A stretch of 64,000 bases of DNA from the NCBI RefSeq assembly GCF_008807075.1, contig NZ_CP035632.1, positions 1,240,001 to 1,304,000 of the forward strand. The letters run 5' to 3'. Position numbers and translations under genes: made by a program. This document shows positions 11,901 through 17,607 of the stretch, in pieces (position 1 is the stretch's first letter; every line of letters starts with the position of its first letter). The stretch comes from Synechococcus sp. RSCCF101. GTDB taxonomy: Bacteria > Cyanobacteriota > Cyanobacteriia > PCC-6307 > Cyanobiaceae. The notes below the pieces were generated by a model. It saw only the letters and a list, made by a program, of their open reading frames with translations. It did not search any database and was not told where the DNA came from.

Positions 11901-14900
11901 CGCCACATAGATGCCATCGCCGGCAGTCGGGAGTGGTGATTCATCGAGCGTGGCCGAATCATCCAGCGCACCAGCGTCGGCGATCGAGGGGCCATCATCC
12001 CGGAAACTGAAGGCCTCGCCGATCTCAACCGTTTCACTGTCGCTATCCCCATCGGCATCAGTGATCGTCGCCGTCAGCGTGACCAGGTCCGCTGACGCCA
12101 GGCCAGTCGAATCATCAGGATCCGTCGTATCGGGATGCACCACCGCGCGGTTCTGGGTCAGAGACACCTCGCCGTTCTCCGGATCGACGGTGATGCTGAA
12201 CACCACCTCACCGCTCGTCTCCGTGGTGCCCACCACGTCGCCGTTGACCAGATTCAGCACAACGGCCTCATCGGTCAGCGTGTCCGTCAGTCCACTCAGG
12301 GCATCCGCACCACTGATGCCCAGCTCGTAGCTGATCGCATCCGCATCCTCCTCACCGTCGCCATCACTGTCCTTGAAGTCATCCGCGCCAAAATCCGGAT
12401 TGGCGAACAGGCCTTCGAAGCTGGTCGGACCATCGGTGTCGGTAATGTCGCTGTCGTCCGTGGTCAGGGACGGAATCGCAGCATTGCTCAGCTCGATGCT
12501 CGGGCCATCGTCCTTGAAGATCACCTCACCGCCGATGTCCACCGCCTGACTGGCCTGATCACCATCTCCATCGGTGATCGTGATCCGCGCGCTCAACAGA
12601 CCATCCAGATCCACTGCATCATCCGGATCGCTGGGATCGGGGTGGTTCAAAGCCACGCCCTGCTCCACAGTCAGCACGCCCGTCGCAGCGTCGATCGACA
12701 CGCTGAAAGCCGCATCGGCATTCGGTCCGAACTGACCCTCGAATTCCGTGTCGCTGATCTGAACCAGCTCAATCGACTCACCTGTCGTGGTCTCCAGTGG
12801 CGTCGCACCCGACTGACCGGTCAGTTCCAGGCTGTACTGCGTTGCGTTCGCCGCTGCCGCTGCATCGGCTCCGAACAGAGTCGTGGCCGTCACGGCCGCA
12901 TCTGTGCTGCTCGCGCTGATCGGACCATCAGCAAAGGCCTCACCGGCATCAGTCTCGTCCAGTGTCACGCCAGTCCCGGGCGTTGCACCACTCACCTCCG
13001 GACCGTCATCCCGGAAACTGAAGGCCTCGCCGATCTCAACCGTTTCACTGTCGCTATCCCCATCGGCATCAGTGATCGTCGCCGTCAGCGTGACCAGGTC
13101 CGCTGACGCCAGGCCAGTCGAATCATCAGGATCCGTCGTATCGGGATGCACCACCGCGCGGTTCTGGGTCAGAGACACCTCGCCGTTCTCCGGATCGACG
13201 GTGATGCTGAACACCACCTCACCGCTCGTCTCCGTGGTGCCCACCACGTCGCCGTTGACCAGATTCAGCACAACGGCCTCATCGGTCAGCGTGTCCGTCA
13301 GTCCACTCAGGGCATCCGCACCACTGATGCCCAGCTCGTAGCTGATCGCATCCGCATCCTCCTCACCGTCGCCATCACTGTCCTTGAAGTCATCCGCGCC
13401 GAAGCTGGTATCAAACACACCCTCGAAGCTGGTCGGACCATCGGTGTCGGTGATGTCGCTGTCGTCCGTGGTCAGGGACGGAATCGCATCGTCGCCCAGC
13501 TCGATGCTCGGGCCATCGTCCTTGAAGATCACCTCACCGCCGATGTCCACCGCCTGACTGGCCTGATCACCATCTCCATCGGTGATCGTGATCCGCGCGC
13601 TCAACAGACCATCCAGATCCACTGCATCATCCGGATCGCTGGGATCGGGGTGGTTCAAAGCCACGCCCTGCTCCACAGTCAGCACGCCCGTCGCAGCGTC
13701 GATCGACACGCTGAAAGCCGCATCGGCATTCGGTCCGAACTGACCCTCGAATTCCGTGTCGCTGATCTGAACCAGCTCAATCGACTCACCTGTCGTGGTC
13801 TCCAGTGGCGTCACACCCGACTGACCGGTCAGTTCCAGGCTGTACTGCGTTGCGTTCGCCGCTGCCGCTGCATCGGCTCCGAACAGAGTCGTGGCCGTCA
13901 CGGCCGCATCTGTGCTGCTCGCGCTGATCGGACCATCAGCAAAGGCCTCACCGGCATCAGTCTCGTCCAGTGTCACGCCAGTCCCAGGCGTGGCACCACT
14001 CACCTGTGGGACGTCATCCACGATGTCAATCGAGAGCGTCTGAGTGGTGGTGTTGCCATTGACATCCGTCACCACATAGGTGAAAACATCCGCCTCGACA
14101 ACAAGGTTCTGACCGGGGATGTTGACTGGATCGGTGAAAGGTGAGGTGAGTGTGTAGGTGAACTCTCCTGTCTCCTCATCCAGTTCAAGTGTGCCGTAGG
14201 TGCCATCGACGGTGGTCACTCCGTTGCTGGATGTGCCGCCGGGCACGGAGAAGCTGACATCGGTCGAGCTATCGGCCTTGAGGGTGCCACGTGCCGTCTC
14301 ATCCGGAGAGGACGCATTGGAGCCGGACGGGAGAGCCTCTTCTTCAACCCGGGCAATCTCAGGAAAGGCGCTGATGCCGCTATCACTGACGTCGATGGTG
14401 AGCGTGGTTGTGCTCAGATCACCGTCTGCGTCCTCAATAGTGTATTGGAAGACGTCAAGCACACCATCCGTGATGGTGTTGGGGTTCGACTGGTAGGTGT
14501 AACTACCGTCGGCATTGAGAGTGAGTGTGCCGTACTCACCTTGAATCTGATTACCGACATTAGCTGAGGAGAGCTCCGACGTTGCACTGCCAACGGCCAC
14601 AACACCGCCTGCCGGGGAGGTGCTCACCGGCCCATCGGCACCAAACTCATCGGCCGCATCCCCAGGCGAGGCCGTGTCCCCACCCACAACATTGCCGGTG
14701 ACGACAGCACCCTCGCCCACGGAGTTCAGATCGGCGCGTGCCGTGGGCACGTCGTCAACGACGTCAATCGAGAGTGTGGTGGTGGTGGTGTTCCCGTTCT
14801 CATCGGTCACCACAACCTCAAACTGCTCCGCATCCGGGACGACGTTCTGGCCCGGTTGACCGGGTGCATCAGAAACCGGAGAGGTCAGCGTGTAAGTGTA

Positions 14901-16490
14901 TTCACCGGTTTCCTCATTGATCTCAAGCGTGCCATAGGTGCCCGGCACAGTGGTGACACCGTTTGACGATGTGCTGTTGGGGTCATTGCTGGAGAAGTCG
15001 ACATCGGTGGGGCTCCCAGCCACAAGCGTTCCTGTGGCGACATCACCGAGACTTGTGGGGTTGGATCCGGAGGGAAGGGCCTCTTCCTCAACCTCGGCCG
15101 TCTCATCGTCCGTGAGCAGCAGGGGAACCTCTTCACCGGCCTGCTCGGGGTCAGGAGTCTGCTCAGAGGATGCCGCAGCAACGTTGTCGATGTCGAAGTC
15201 GCCACCTCCAGCGCTGTCGATATCAGCCTGCTGGACTGTGTATTCAGTTTCAAAGCTCTGACTTGCACCAGGAGCCAAGCTGGCGATGGTCTGGTTGAGA
15301 CCCGTCAGCGGATCCGTCACCACGACATCGGTCAGGGTTTGGTTGCCCTCATTGGTCACAGTGATCGTGTAGCTGATCACCTGATCCGCAGCCGTGACCA
15401 CACCGTCCTGGCCATCGGGAATGGCCACGCCATCGATGGCGGTAGCCACCTTCGCGATGGCGAGATCCGGGTTCTGTTCGACAGGGACATTGGCCTCGTC
15501 GGTCTCCGGATCCGGCGTCTGATCGGTGACGACGGTCGCCACGTTCTCAAGGAAACCCGCGAGAAGGTCGTTGGGCTCGAGAGTGCCGTCGCTGTCGATG
15601 TCCTCCTGCGTGACGGTGTAGGTGCCGCTGAAGGTCCAGGTTTCGCCGATGTCAAGCACCCCATTGCTGTTGGTGTCGCCATCCGGCGCACCGAGATCAC
15701 CCAGCAGTGGATCGTTCACCACCACGTTGGTGAGAGCAGTGTCGCCGTCGTTCGTGACGGTGATCAGATACTCGATCTGATCACCAGCACCGGTCACAGA
15801 GCCGTCATCGACCACGGTTCCGTCAGCGCGGATCACCGAAACAACCGACTTGTCGATTCCCACCTGAGGGGTGGTGATCGGGGGTGGGGTTGGGGTTGTT
15901 GTGGTGGGAGGCGGGGTCGGAGTGGTGGGAGGCGGTGGTGTGATCCCGGGGAACTCAGGTGCCGGAGGCAGCGGGATGATGGTTTCCGGTGCCTCCGCCT
16001 CCGGGGCCGGCGTGGGCTCCGGCGTGACCGCCTCGGGCTCTGCAGGAGGTTCGGGCTCCGGTGGCGTCTCCGCTTCCGGTGTCGCAGCGGCCGCCTCCAC
16101 CTCTGGGAGAGCATCGCCATCCGGAGCACCCAGCTCGTCCGCCAGCACCGGTTGATCCTGAAGCGGCTGATCAACGGGCGCCTCGCCCAGCAGTCCCCCC
16201 GTGCCACCGCCTGCCTCGGTGACTTCGGGGTTGCCGCCGGTGGGCGTGGTGACGGGGGTGGTGGCGCCGACCTGACCCGGCGAGGGAATCTCCGTTTCCT
16301 CAACGAAGCTGTCGGGAGTCACCGGGGTGGGGGGAGTGGCTCCCTCGGGGTTGTCCAGCGAACCCGCGCTCTGGTGCTCCGGCACGGACACTCCCTGTTG
16401 GCCTTCCTTCCGGAGCTCCTCGTTGTGCTCGGCCTCGAGCTCGGGATCCAGGCCTTGCTGCAGGAAATCAGCGGGGTTGGAGGAAGCCAT
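1..16490 (-). CDS. Giant repeat adhesin-like protein, N-terminal part (C-terminus beyond left edge)
   Basis: The frame is open from ATG at 16490 to the left edge (about 5,496 residues) with no stop in the parts translated. Residues 1-207 are acidic and end in a Pro/Thr-rich linker. Residues about 208-430 hold two DUF11-like modules (GDQIEYLITVTNDGDT; VISYTITVTNEGN). Residues about 465-830 hold three VCBS/cadherin-like modules (YGTLEINEETGEYTYTLTS). The rest are T1SS-143/DUF5801-type repeats with calcium-ligand-like turns (TITDSDGD, TVTDQDGD) and a recurrent F-x-DDGP junction. Such proteins are exported by type I secretion through a C-terminal signal, which here lies outside the window. No Sec signal peptide is seen. 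Likely roles are surface attachment, a surface layer, motility (as for SwmB of marine Synechococcus) or grazer defence; the choice among them is inference. The secretion genes at 25.7-31.1 kb are plausible partners. Confidence 0.9.
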   Translation of the reverse strand, partial: MASSNPADFLQQGLDPELEAEHNEELRKEGQQGVSVPEHQSAGSLDNPEGATPPTPVTPDSFVEETEIPSPGQVGATTPVTTPTGGNPEVTEAGGGTGGLLGEAPVDQPLQDQPVLADELGAPDGDALPEVEAAAATPEAETPPEPEPPAEPEAVTPEPTPAPEAEAPETIIPLPPAPEFPGITPPPPTTPTPPPTTTTPTPPPITTPQVGIDKSVVSVIRADGTVVDDGSVTGAGDQIEYLITVTNDGDTALTNVVVNDPLLGDLGAPDGDTNSNGVLDIGETWTFSGTYTVTQEDIDSDGTLEPNDLLAGFLENVATVVTDQTPDPETDEANVPVEQNPDLAIAKVATAIDGVAIPDGQDGVVTAADQVISYTITVTNEGNQTLTDVVVTDPLTGLNQTIASLAPGASQSFETEYTVQQADIDSAGGGDFDIDNVAAASSEQTPDPEQAGEEVPLLLTDDETAEVEEEALPSGSNPTSLGDVATGTLVAGSPTDVDFSSNDPNSTSSNGVTTVPGTYGTLEINEETGEYTYTLTSPVSDAPGQPGQNVVPDAEQFEVVVTDENGNTTTTTLSIDVVDDVPTARADLNSVGEGAVVTGNVVGGDTASPGDAADEFGADGPVSTSPAGGVVAVGSATSELSSANVGNQIQGEYGTLTLNADGSYTYQSNPNTITDGVLDVFQYTIEDADGDLSTTTLTIDVSDSGISAFPEIARVEEEALPSGSNASSPDETARGTLKADSSTDVSFSVPGGTSSNGVTTVDGTYGTLELDEETGEFTYTLTSPFTDPVNIPGQNLVVEADVFTYVVTDVNGNTTTQTLSIDIVDDVPQVSGATPGTGVTLDETDAGEAFADGPISASSTDAAVTATTLFGADAAAAANATQYSLELTGQSGVTPLETTTGESIELVQISDTEFEGQFGPNADAAFSVSIDAATGVLTVEQGVALNHPDPSDPDDAVDLDGLLSARITITDGDGDQASQAVDIGGEVIFKDDGPSIELGDDAIPSLTTDDSDITDTDGPTSFEGVFDTSFGADDFKDSDGDGEEDADAISYELGISGADALSGLTDTLTDEAVVLNLVNGDVVGTTETSGEVVFSITVDPENGEVSLTQNRAVVHPDTTDPDDSTGLASADLVTLTATITDADGDSDSETVEIGEAFSFRDDGPEVSGATPGTGVTLDETDAGEAFADGPISASSTDAAVTATTLFGADAAAAANATQYSLELTGQSGATPLETTTGESIELVQISDTEFEGQFGPNADAAFSVSIDAATGVLTVEQGVALNHPDPSDPDDAVDLDGLLSARITITDGDGDQASQAVDIGGEVIFKDDGPSIELSNAAIPSLTTDDSDITDTDGPTSFEGLFANPDFGADDFKDSDGDGEEDADAISYELGISGADALSGLTDTLTDEAVVLNLVNGDVVGTTETSGEVVFSITVDPENGEVSLTQNRAVVHPDTTDPDDSTGLASADLVTLTATITDADGDSDSETVEIGEAFSFRDDGPSIADAGALDDSATLDESPLPTAGDGIYVATLDLSDVFGAEDFGNDQPGEIDYAVSVQGDAAASGLFVVDATEPNGKGAAINLVDNGDGTVSGLVSGTGQTVFELSVDATGQVSFAYSDQVNPQNIWHSDATDADDEEALQTSGENILIVTKTVTDADGDSVDQSIDIGQSALRIGDDGPSIADASTLQLTAALDESPLTEGGAYEATLDLSTTFGAEDYGTDAAGQTLYSVSVQGGTAPSGLFVLDESVPGGQGASIDLVDNGDGTVSGVVAGSGEQVFDITVDDAGEVTFAYSDQSNPQNIWHGDATDPDDDEAIQTTGDNVLIVTKTVIDADGDSADQSVDIGQSALLIGDDGPEAKLAELPSDPGELESFLEGVQLTVDESAGAQADPKDNVADRISEADLTAYFNSDLDQTTPEGSDDVDFGTDGPGSVEYSLTLTGTSGTLADGIEVGSGLYALNAVEGDVSRGEEIQVVSDAGVIKGVIGDEVYFTISNADGTVRLEQTENNIWHPVAGDDSAGEHDDVVSLDGEGGDGEGGKTFGIVFTQTVTDQDGDTSEVSVDLTQNLDPQSETGEFTFNFNDDGPEAKLAELPSDPGELESFLEGVQLTVDESAGAQADPKDNVADRISEADLTAYFNSDLDQTTPEGSDDVDFGTDGPGSVEYSLTLTGASGTLADGIEVGSGLYALNAVEGDVSRGEEIQVVSDAGVIKGVIGDEVYFTISNADGTVRLEQTENNIWHPVAGDDSAGEHDDVVSLDGEGGDGEGGKTFGIVFTQTVTDQDGDTSEVSVDLTQNLDPQSETGEFTFNFNDDGPEAKLAELPSDPGELESFLEGVQLTVDESAGAQADPKDNVADRISEADLTAYFNSDLDQTTPEGSDDVDFGTDGPGSVEYSLTLTGTSGTLADGIEVGSGLYALNAVEGDVSRGEEIQVVSDAGVIKGVIGDEVYFTISNADGTVRLEQTENNIWHPVAGDDSAGEHDDVVSLDGEGGDGEGGKTFGIVFTQTVTDQDGDTSEVSVDLTQNLDPQSETGEFTFNFNDDGPEAKLAELPSDPGELESFLEGVQLTVDESAGAQADPKDNVADRISEADLTAYFNSDLDQTTPEGSDDVDFGTDGPGSVEYSLTLTGTSGTLADGIEVGSGLYALNAVEGDVSRGEEIQVVSDAGVIKGVIGDEVYFTISNADGTVRLEQTENNIWHPVAGDDSAGEHDDVVSLDGEGGDGEGGKTFGIVFTQTVTDQDGDTSEVSVDLTQNLDPQSETGEFTFNFNDDGPEAKLAELPSDPGELESFLEGVQLTVDESAGAQADPKDNVADRISEADLTAYFNSDLDQTTPEGSDDVDFGTDGPGSVEYSLTLTGASGTLADGIEVGSGLYALNAVEGDVSRGEEIQVVSDAGVIKGVIGDEVYFTISNADGTVRLEQTENNIWHPVAGDDSAGEHDDVVSLDGEGGDGEGGKTFGIVFTQTVTDQDGDTSEVSVDLTQNLDPQSETGEFTFNFNDDGPEAKLAELPSDPGELESFLEGVQLTVDESAGAQADPKDNVADRISEADLTAYFNSDLDQTTPEGSDDVDFGTDGPGSVEYSLTLTGASGTLADGIEVGSGLYALNAVEGDVSRGEEIQVVSDAGVIKGVIGDEVYFTISNADGTVRLEQTENNIWHPVAGDDSAGEHDDVVSLDGEGGDGEGGKTFGIVFTQTVTDQDGDTSEVSVDLTQNLDPQSETGEFTFNFNDDGPEAKLAELPSDPGELESFLEGVQLTVDESAGAQADPKDNVADRISEADLTAYFNSDLDQTTPEGSDDVDFGTDGPGSVEYSLTLTGTSGTLADGIEVGSGLYALNAVEGDVSRGEEIQVVSDAGVIKGVIGDEVYFTISNADGTVRLEQTENNIWHPVAGDDSAGEHDDVVSLDGEGGDGEGGKTFGIVFTQTVTDQDGDTSEVSVDLTQNLDPQSETGEFTFNFNDDGPSVEIGDIDISGLGVTTSDAAAEPGTGNFPGGFPASDSSDYELAFENAVTPDYGTDGPAQLDADDFELSLTGTPNASGLIDSGLTEEGSPDAPIYLFVSADGQTVYGSTDAAFDVSAPGASSFTVEVTDSDKGTVTLTQNAALTHDRVDTDPSDPNAVFPSDQVDLAGQVALSATVTITDSDGDVVTEDLTTQIGGNLKFADDGPAVDDVAAIDISDLGVTTSDAAADAGNFDGGFPASDSSDYEVAFEDAVIESYGADDDAGASKDADDFELSLTGTPNASGLIDSGLTEEGSPDAPIYLFVSADGQTVYGSTDAAFDVSAPGASSFTVEVTDSDKGTVTLTQNAALTHDRVDTDPSDPNAVFPSDQVDLAGQVALSATVTITDSDGDVVTEDLTTQIGGNLKFADDGPAVDDVAAIDISDLGVTTSDAAADAGNFDGGFPASDSSDYEVAFEDAVIESYGADDDAGASKDADDFELSLTGTPNASGLIDSGLTEEGSPDAPIYLFVSADGQTVYGSTDAAFDVSAPGASSFTVEVTDSDKGTVTLTQNAALTHDRVDTDPSDPNAVFPSDQVDLAGQVALSATVTITDSDGDVVTEDLTTQIGGNLKFADDGPAVDDVAAIDISDLGVTTSDAAADAGNFDGGFPASDSSDYEVAFEDAVIESYGADDDAGASKDADDFELSLTGTPNASGLIDSGLTEEGSPDAPIYLFVSADGQTVYGSTDAAFDVSAPGASSFTVEVTDSDKGTVTLTQNAALTHDRVDTDPSDPNAVFPSDQVDLAGQVALSATVTITDSDGDVVTEDLTTQIGGNLKFADDGPAVDDVAAIDISDLGVTTSDAAADAGNFDGGFPASDSSDYEVAFEDAVIESYGADDDAGASKDADDFELSLTGTPNASGLIDSGLTEEGSPDAPIYLFVSADGQTVYGSTDAAFDVSAPGASSFTVEVTDSDKGTVTLTQNAALTHDRVDTDPSDPNAVFPSDQVDLAGQVALSATVTITDSDGDVVTEDLTTQIGGNLKFADDGPAVDDVAAIDISDLGVTTSDAAADAGNFDGGFPASDSSDYEVAFEDAVIESYGADDDAGASKDADDFELSLTGTPNASGLIDSGLTEEGSPDAPIYLFVSADGQTVYGSTDAAFDVSAPGASSFTVEVTDSDKGTVTLTQNAALTHDRVDTDPSDPNAVFPSDQVDLAGQVALSATVTITDSDGDVVTEDLTTQIGGNLKFADDGPAVDDVAAIDISDLGVTTSDAAADAGNFDGGFPASDSSDYEVAFEDAVIESYGADDDAGASKDADDFELSLTGTPNASGLIDSGLTEEGSPDAPIYLFVSADGQTVYGSTDAAFDVSAPGASSFTVEVTDSDKGTVTLTQNAALTHDRVDTDPSDPNAVFPSDQVDLAGQVALSATVTITDSDGDVVTEDLTTQIGGNLKFADDGPAVDDVAAIDISDLGVTTSDAAADAGNFDGGFPASDSSDYEVAFEDAVIESYGADDDAGASKDADDFELSLTGTPNASGLIDSGLTEEGSPDAPIYLFVSADGQTVYGSTDAAFDVSAPGASSFTVEVTDSDKGTVTLTQNAALTHDRVDTDPSDPNAVFPSDQVDLAGQVALSATVTITDSDGDVVTEDLTTQIGGNLKFADDGPAVDDVAAIDISDLGVTTSDAAADAGNFDGGFPASDSSDYEVAFEDAVIESYGADDDAGASKDADDFELSLTGTPNASGLIDSGLTEEGSPDAPIYLFVSADGQTVYGSTDAAFDVSAPGASSFTVEVTDSDKGTVTLTQNAALTHDRVDTDPSDPNAVFPSDQVDLAGQVALSATVTITDSDGDVVTEDLTTQIGGNLKFADDGPAVDDVAAIDISDLGVTTSDAAADAGNFDGGFPASDSSDYEVAFEDAVIESYGADDDAGASKDADDFELSLTGTPNASGLIDSGLTEEGSPDAPIYLFVSADGQTVYGSTDAAFDVSAPGASSFTVEVTDSDKGTVTLTQNAALTHDRVDTDPSDPNAVFPSDQVDLAGQVALSATVTITDSDGDVVTEDLTT
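6112..10920 (-). repeat. Seven tandem 687-bp (229-aa) repeats
   Basis: The motif ggaccgtcgtcg begins at 6112 and recurs every 687 bases up to 10921, where the following sequence changes, giving exactly seven copies. The unit keeps frame and encodes 229 residues with landmarks VQLTVDESAGAQ, SVEYSLTLTG, VYFTISNADGTVRLEQ, NIWHPVAGDD, TQTVTDQDGDTSEV and FNFNDDGP. The only variation I saw is one Thr/Ala codon (ACG/GCG in the LTG-T/A-SGTL motif). In protein order the copies read T, A, T, T, A, A, T. This repeat family is clearly distinct in sequence from the 205-residue one. Confidence 0.95.
10937..11998 (-). repeat. Two diverged 531-bp (177-aa) repeats
   Basis: The motif gcggattggccgatgt occurs at about 10945 and again at 11476, 531 bases apart, and the flanking translations align (landmarks IWHGDATDPDDDEA in one copy, a matching IWHSDATD segment in the other, and GQSAL before the DDGP junction). 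The copies differ at many positions, unlike the neighbouring arrays, so this pair is older or escapes homogenisation. Both encode T1SS-143/DUF5801-type modules within the adhesin. Confidence 0.8.
12001..14010 (-). repeat. Two near-identical blocks of about 1011 bp (337 aa)
   Basis: The motif cggaaactgaaggcctcgcc occurs at 12001 and 13012. The two blocks are nearly identical, including silent positions, apart from a short variable patch (about 12385-12415 against 13397-13425) where one copy has one residue fewer, and a few point changes. Each block carries two different T1SS-143/DUF5801 modules, one ending FRDDGP and one ending FKDDGPSIEL, so it is a higher-order duplication of a two-module unit. 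Confidence 0.88.
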
Positions 16491-16836
16491 GACTCAGAAA
16501 CCGGGCAGTACGAACAGGGTCCTGGCAGCAAGCCAGGGTCTGCCATGTACGTACTATGTCCCTGATTCAGGCTGGCATCAGGCGAACAACGCCTGCCGAA
16601 TCACAGCAATCCCCGGGGTCGCATCCATTGGGCGGCATCCAGCGAGGAAAGACGTTGCAGGGGAAGGGATCTGAGCAGTCTGAGAGCTCCCTGAAAGCTG
16701 CACCAATTTGACGGGTGTGTCACCAGGGGACCAGCCAGCCTGGCTGCGTTGATCCAGTGGGTCGCGCTGGCCCAGTCCCGGCGTCGGACTCAGTCGACGC
16801 ACCCGGGTGGCCAGCGGCTCGATCGGGGATTGAGGC
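16491..16836. other. Upstream region of the giant adhesin gene, no gene seen
   Basis: This 346-base gap lies between the giant gene and the small gene at 16837-17070, both on the minus strand. It is the likely place for the adhesin's own promoter and leader. The self-complementary octamer gtacgtac lies at about 16553, some 60 bases before the start codon, next to an AT-richer stretch. I could not assign convincing -35/-10 boxes or an operator. Confidence 0.4.
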
Positions 16837-17070
16837 TCAGCCGTCCTCGGGCAGAGGAGCAATGTCCTGGAGCTTGGCGTTCAGCTGGGCCGCCAATGAT
16901 TGACGTCCAACGGCAAGAACCTTGATCGTGTCTTCGTGCATGCGGAGCTGAGCATCGGCCACCTGCATGCCGCGGACGAGTTGCTTCACTTCATCCGGCA
17001 GAGAATTGAGGTCGTACCGTTTACCCTCGAAGGTGAGCACGGGCGGGGTCGAGGAATCGGAGCTGGTCAT
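16837..17070 (-). CDS. Small conserved protein, DUF6447-like
   Basis: A 77-residue protein without a signal peptide or membrane segment. It has the pattern LTFEGKRYDLNSLPDEVKQL followed by an amphipathic, probably coiled-coil half (RGMQVADAQLRMHEDTIKVL) and an LNAKLQDI tail. From memory this resembles the cyanobacterial DUF6447 family, which has no known function. It starts 24 bases after the stop of the 157-residue gene and lies just upstream of the giant adhesin on the same strand, so it may be co-transcribed with the gene before it. Family name tentative; reading frame well supported. Confidence 0.7.
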   Translation of the reverse strand: MTSSDSSTPPVLTFEGKRYDLNSLPDEVKQLVRGMQVADAQLRMHEDTIKVLAVGRQSLAAQLNAKLQDIAPLPEDG

Positions 17071-17094
17071 GGAGGTACCGGAAGCCGTGTCAGA

Positions 17095-17568
17095 TTAACT
17101 GGGGTCTGGCGGGCTGTCCGCAGGTGCAGGTGCTGAAGCCGGTGCTGGCGTGGGAGTGGTTGCAGCAGCGCCGCGATCGCTGCTTCCGGCCGCTCTCGCT
17201 TCGGAGGCATCCAGCTGCTCCCGCTTGAAGAAGAACATCAGCAGAGCGCCCACCTGGGCTGCTTCGACCATCTCCCAACCCTTGGCGCCCAGAGAATTAA
17301 GGAACACCTGAAGCTGCTCAGCAGGATGCGGGGCGGCCTTCTTCTTCGCGTACAGATCGGGAAACTCCCGCTGCAGAAACTCCGGACTCAATGCGCCATG
17401 CATGTGGCGGCTGGCATCACCCGGTGTGGGTTTGCCGGCATTGGTGTTGATGTTGATATGGATGACTCGGTATTCCCAACGTTTGCGTTCAGGAGCACCC
17501 TCCACGGCGTCCGACGACGCGTCAGTCGACGGCCGACCAGCAGGTGTTGAGGAGTCAGGATCTGCCAT
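17095..17568 (-). CDS. Small soluble protein with DUF4177-like core
   Basis: A 157-residue protein. A low-complexity N-terminus (about 30 residues) is followed by WEYRVIHININ, then AEQLQVFLNSLGAKGWEMVEAAQ and LLMFFFKRE, then an Ala/Pro-rich C-terminal tail. The pairing of WEYRVI with LNSLGAKGWEMV and a closing FFFKR strand is typical of DUF4177-like small domains. Function unknown. It lies 39 bases downstream of the ABC transporter stop and 24 bases upstream of the next small gene, which suggests a three-gene unit preceding the adhesin gene. Confidence 0.7.
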   Translation of the reverse strand: MADPDSSTPAGRPSTDASSDAVEGAPERKRWEYRVIHININTNAGKPTPGDASRHMHGALSPEFLQREFPDLYAKKKAAPHPAEQLQVFLNSLGAKGWEMVEAAQVGALLMFFFKREQLDASEARAAGSSDRGAAATTPTPAPASAPAPADSPPDPS

Positions 17569-17607
17569 GAGAGATGAAGCGCGGGGGTGGCGGAGGCAAC
17601 GACGCCA

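Noticed and set aside
1-14010. CRISPR-like reading of the repeats
   Set aside because: The units are 531-1011 bp, keep a coding frame and have no spacer structure, so this is not a CRISPR array.
16319-16546. Small minus-strand frame at the adhesin start
   Set aside because: It overlaps the adhesin start in another frame; the ATG at 16490 with MASSNPADFLQQ leads into the clear repeat protein instead.
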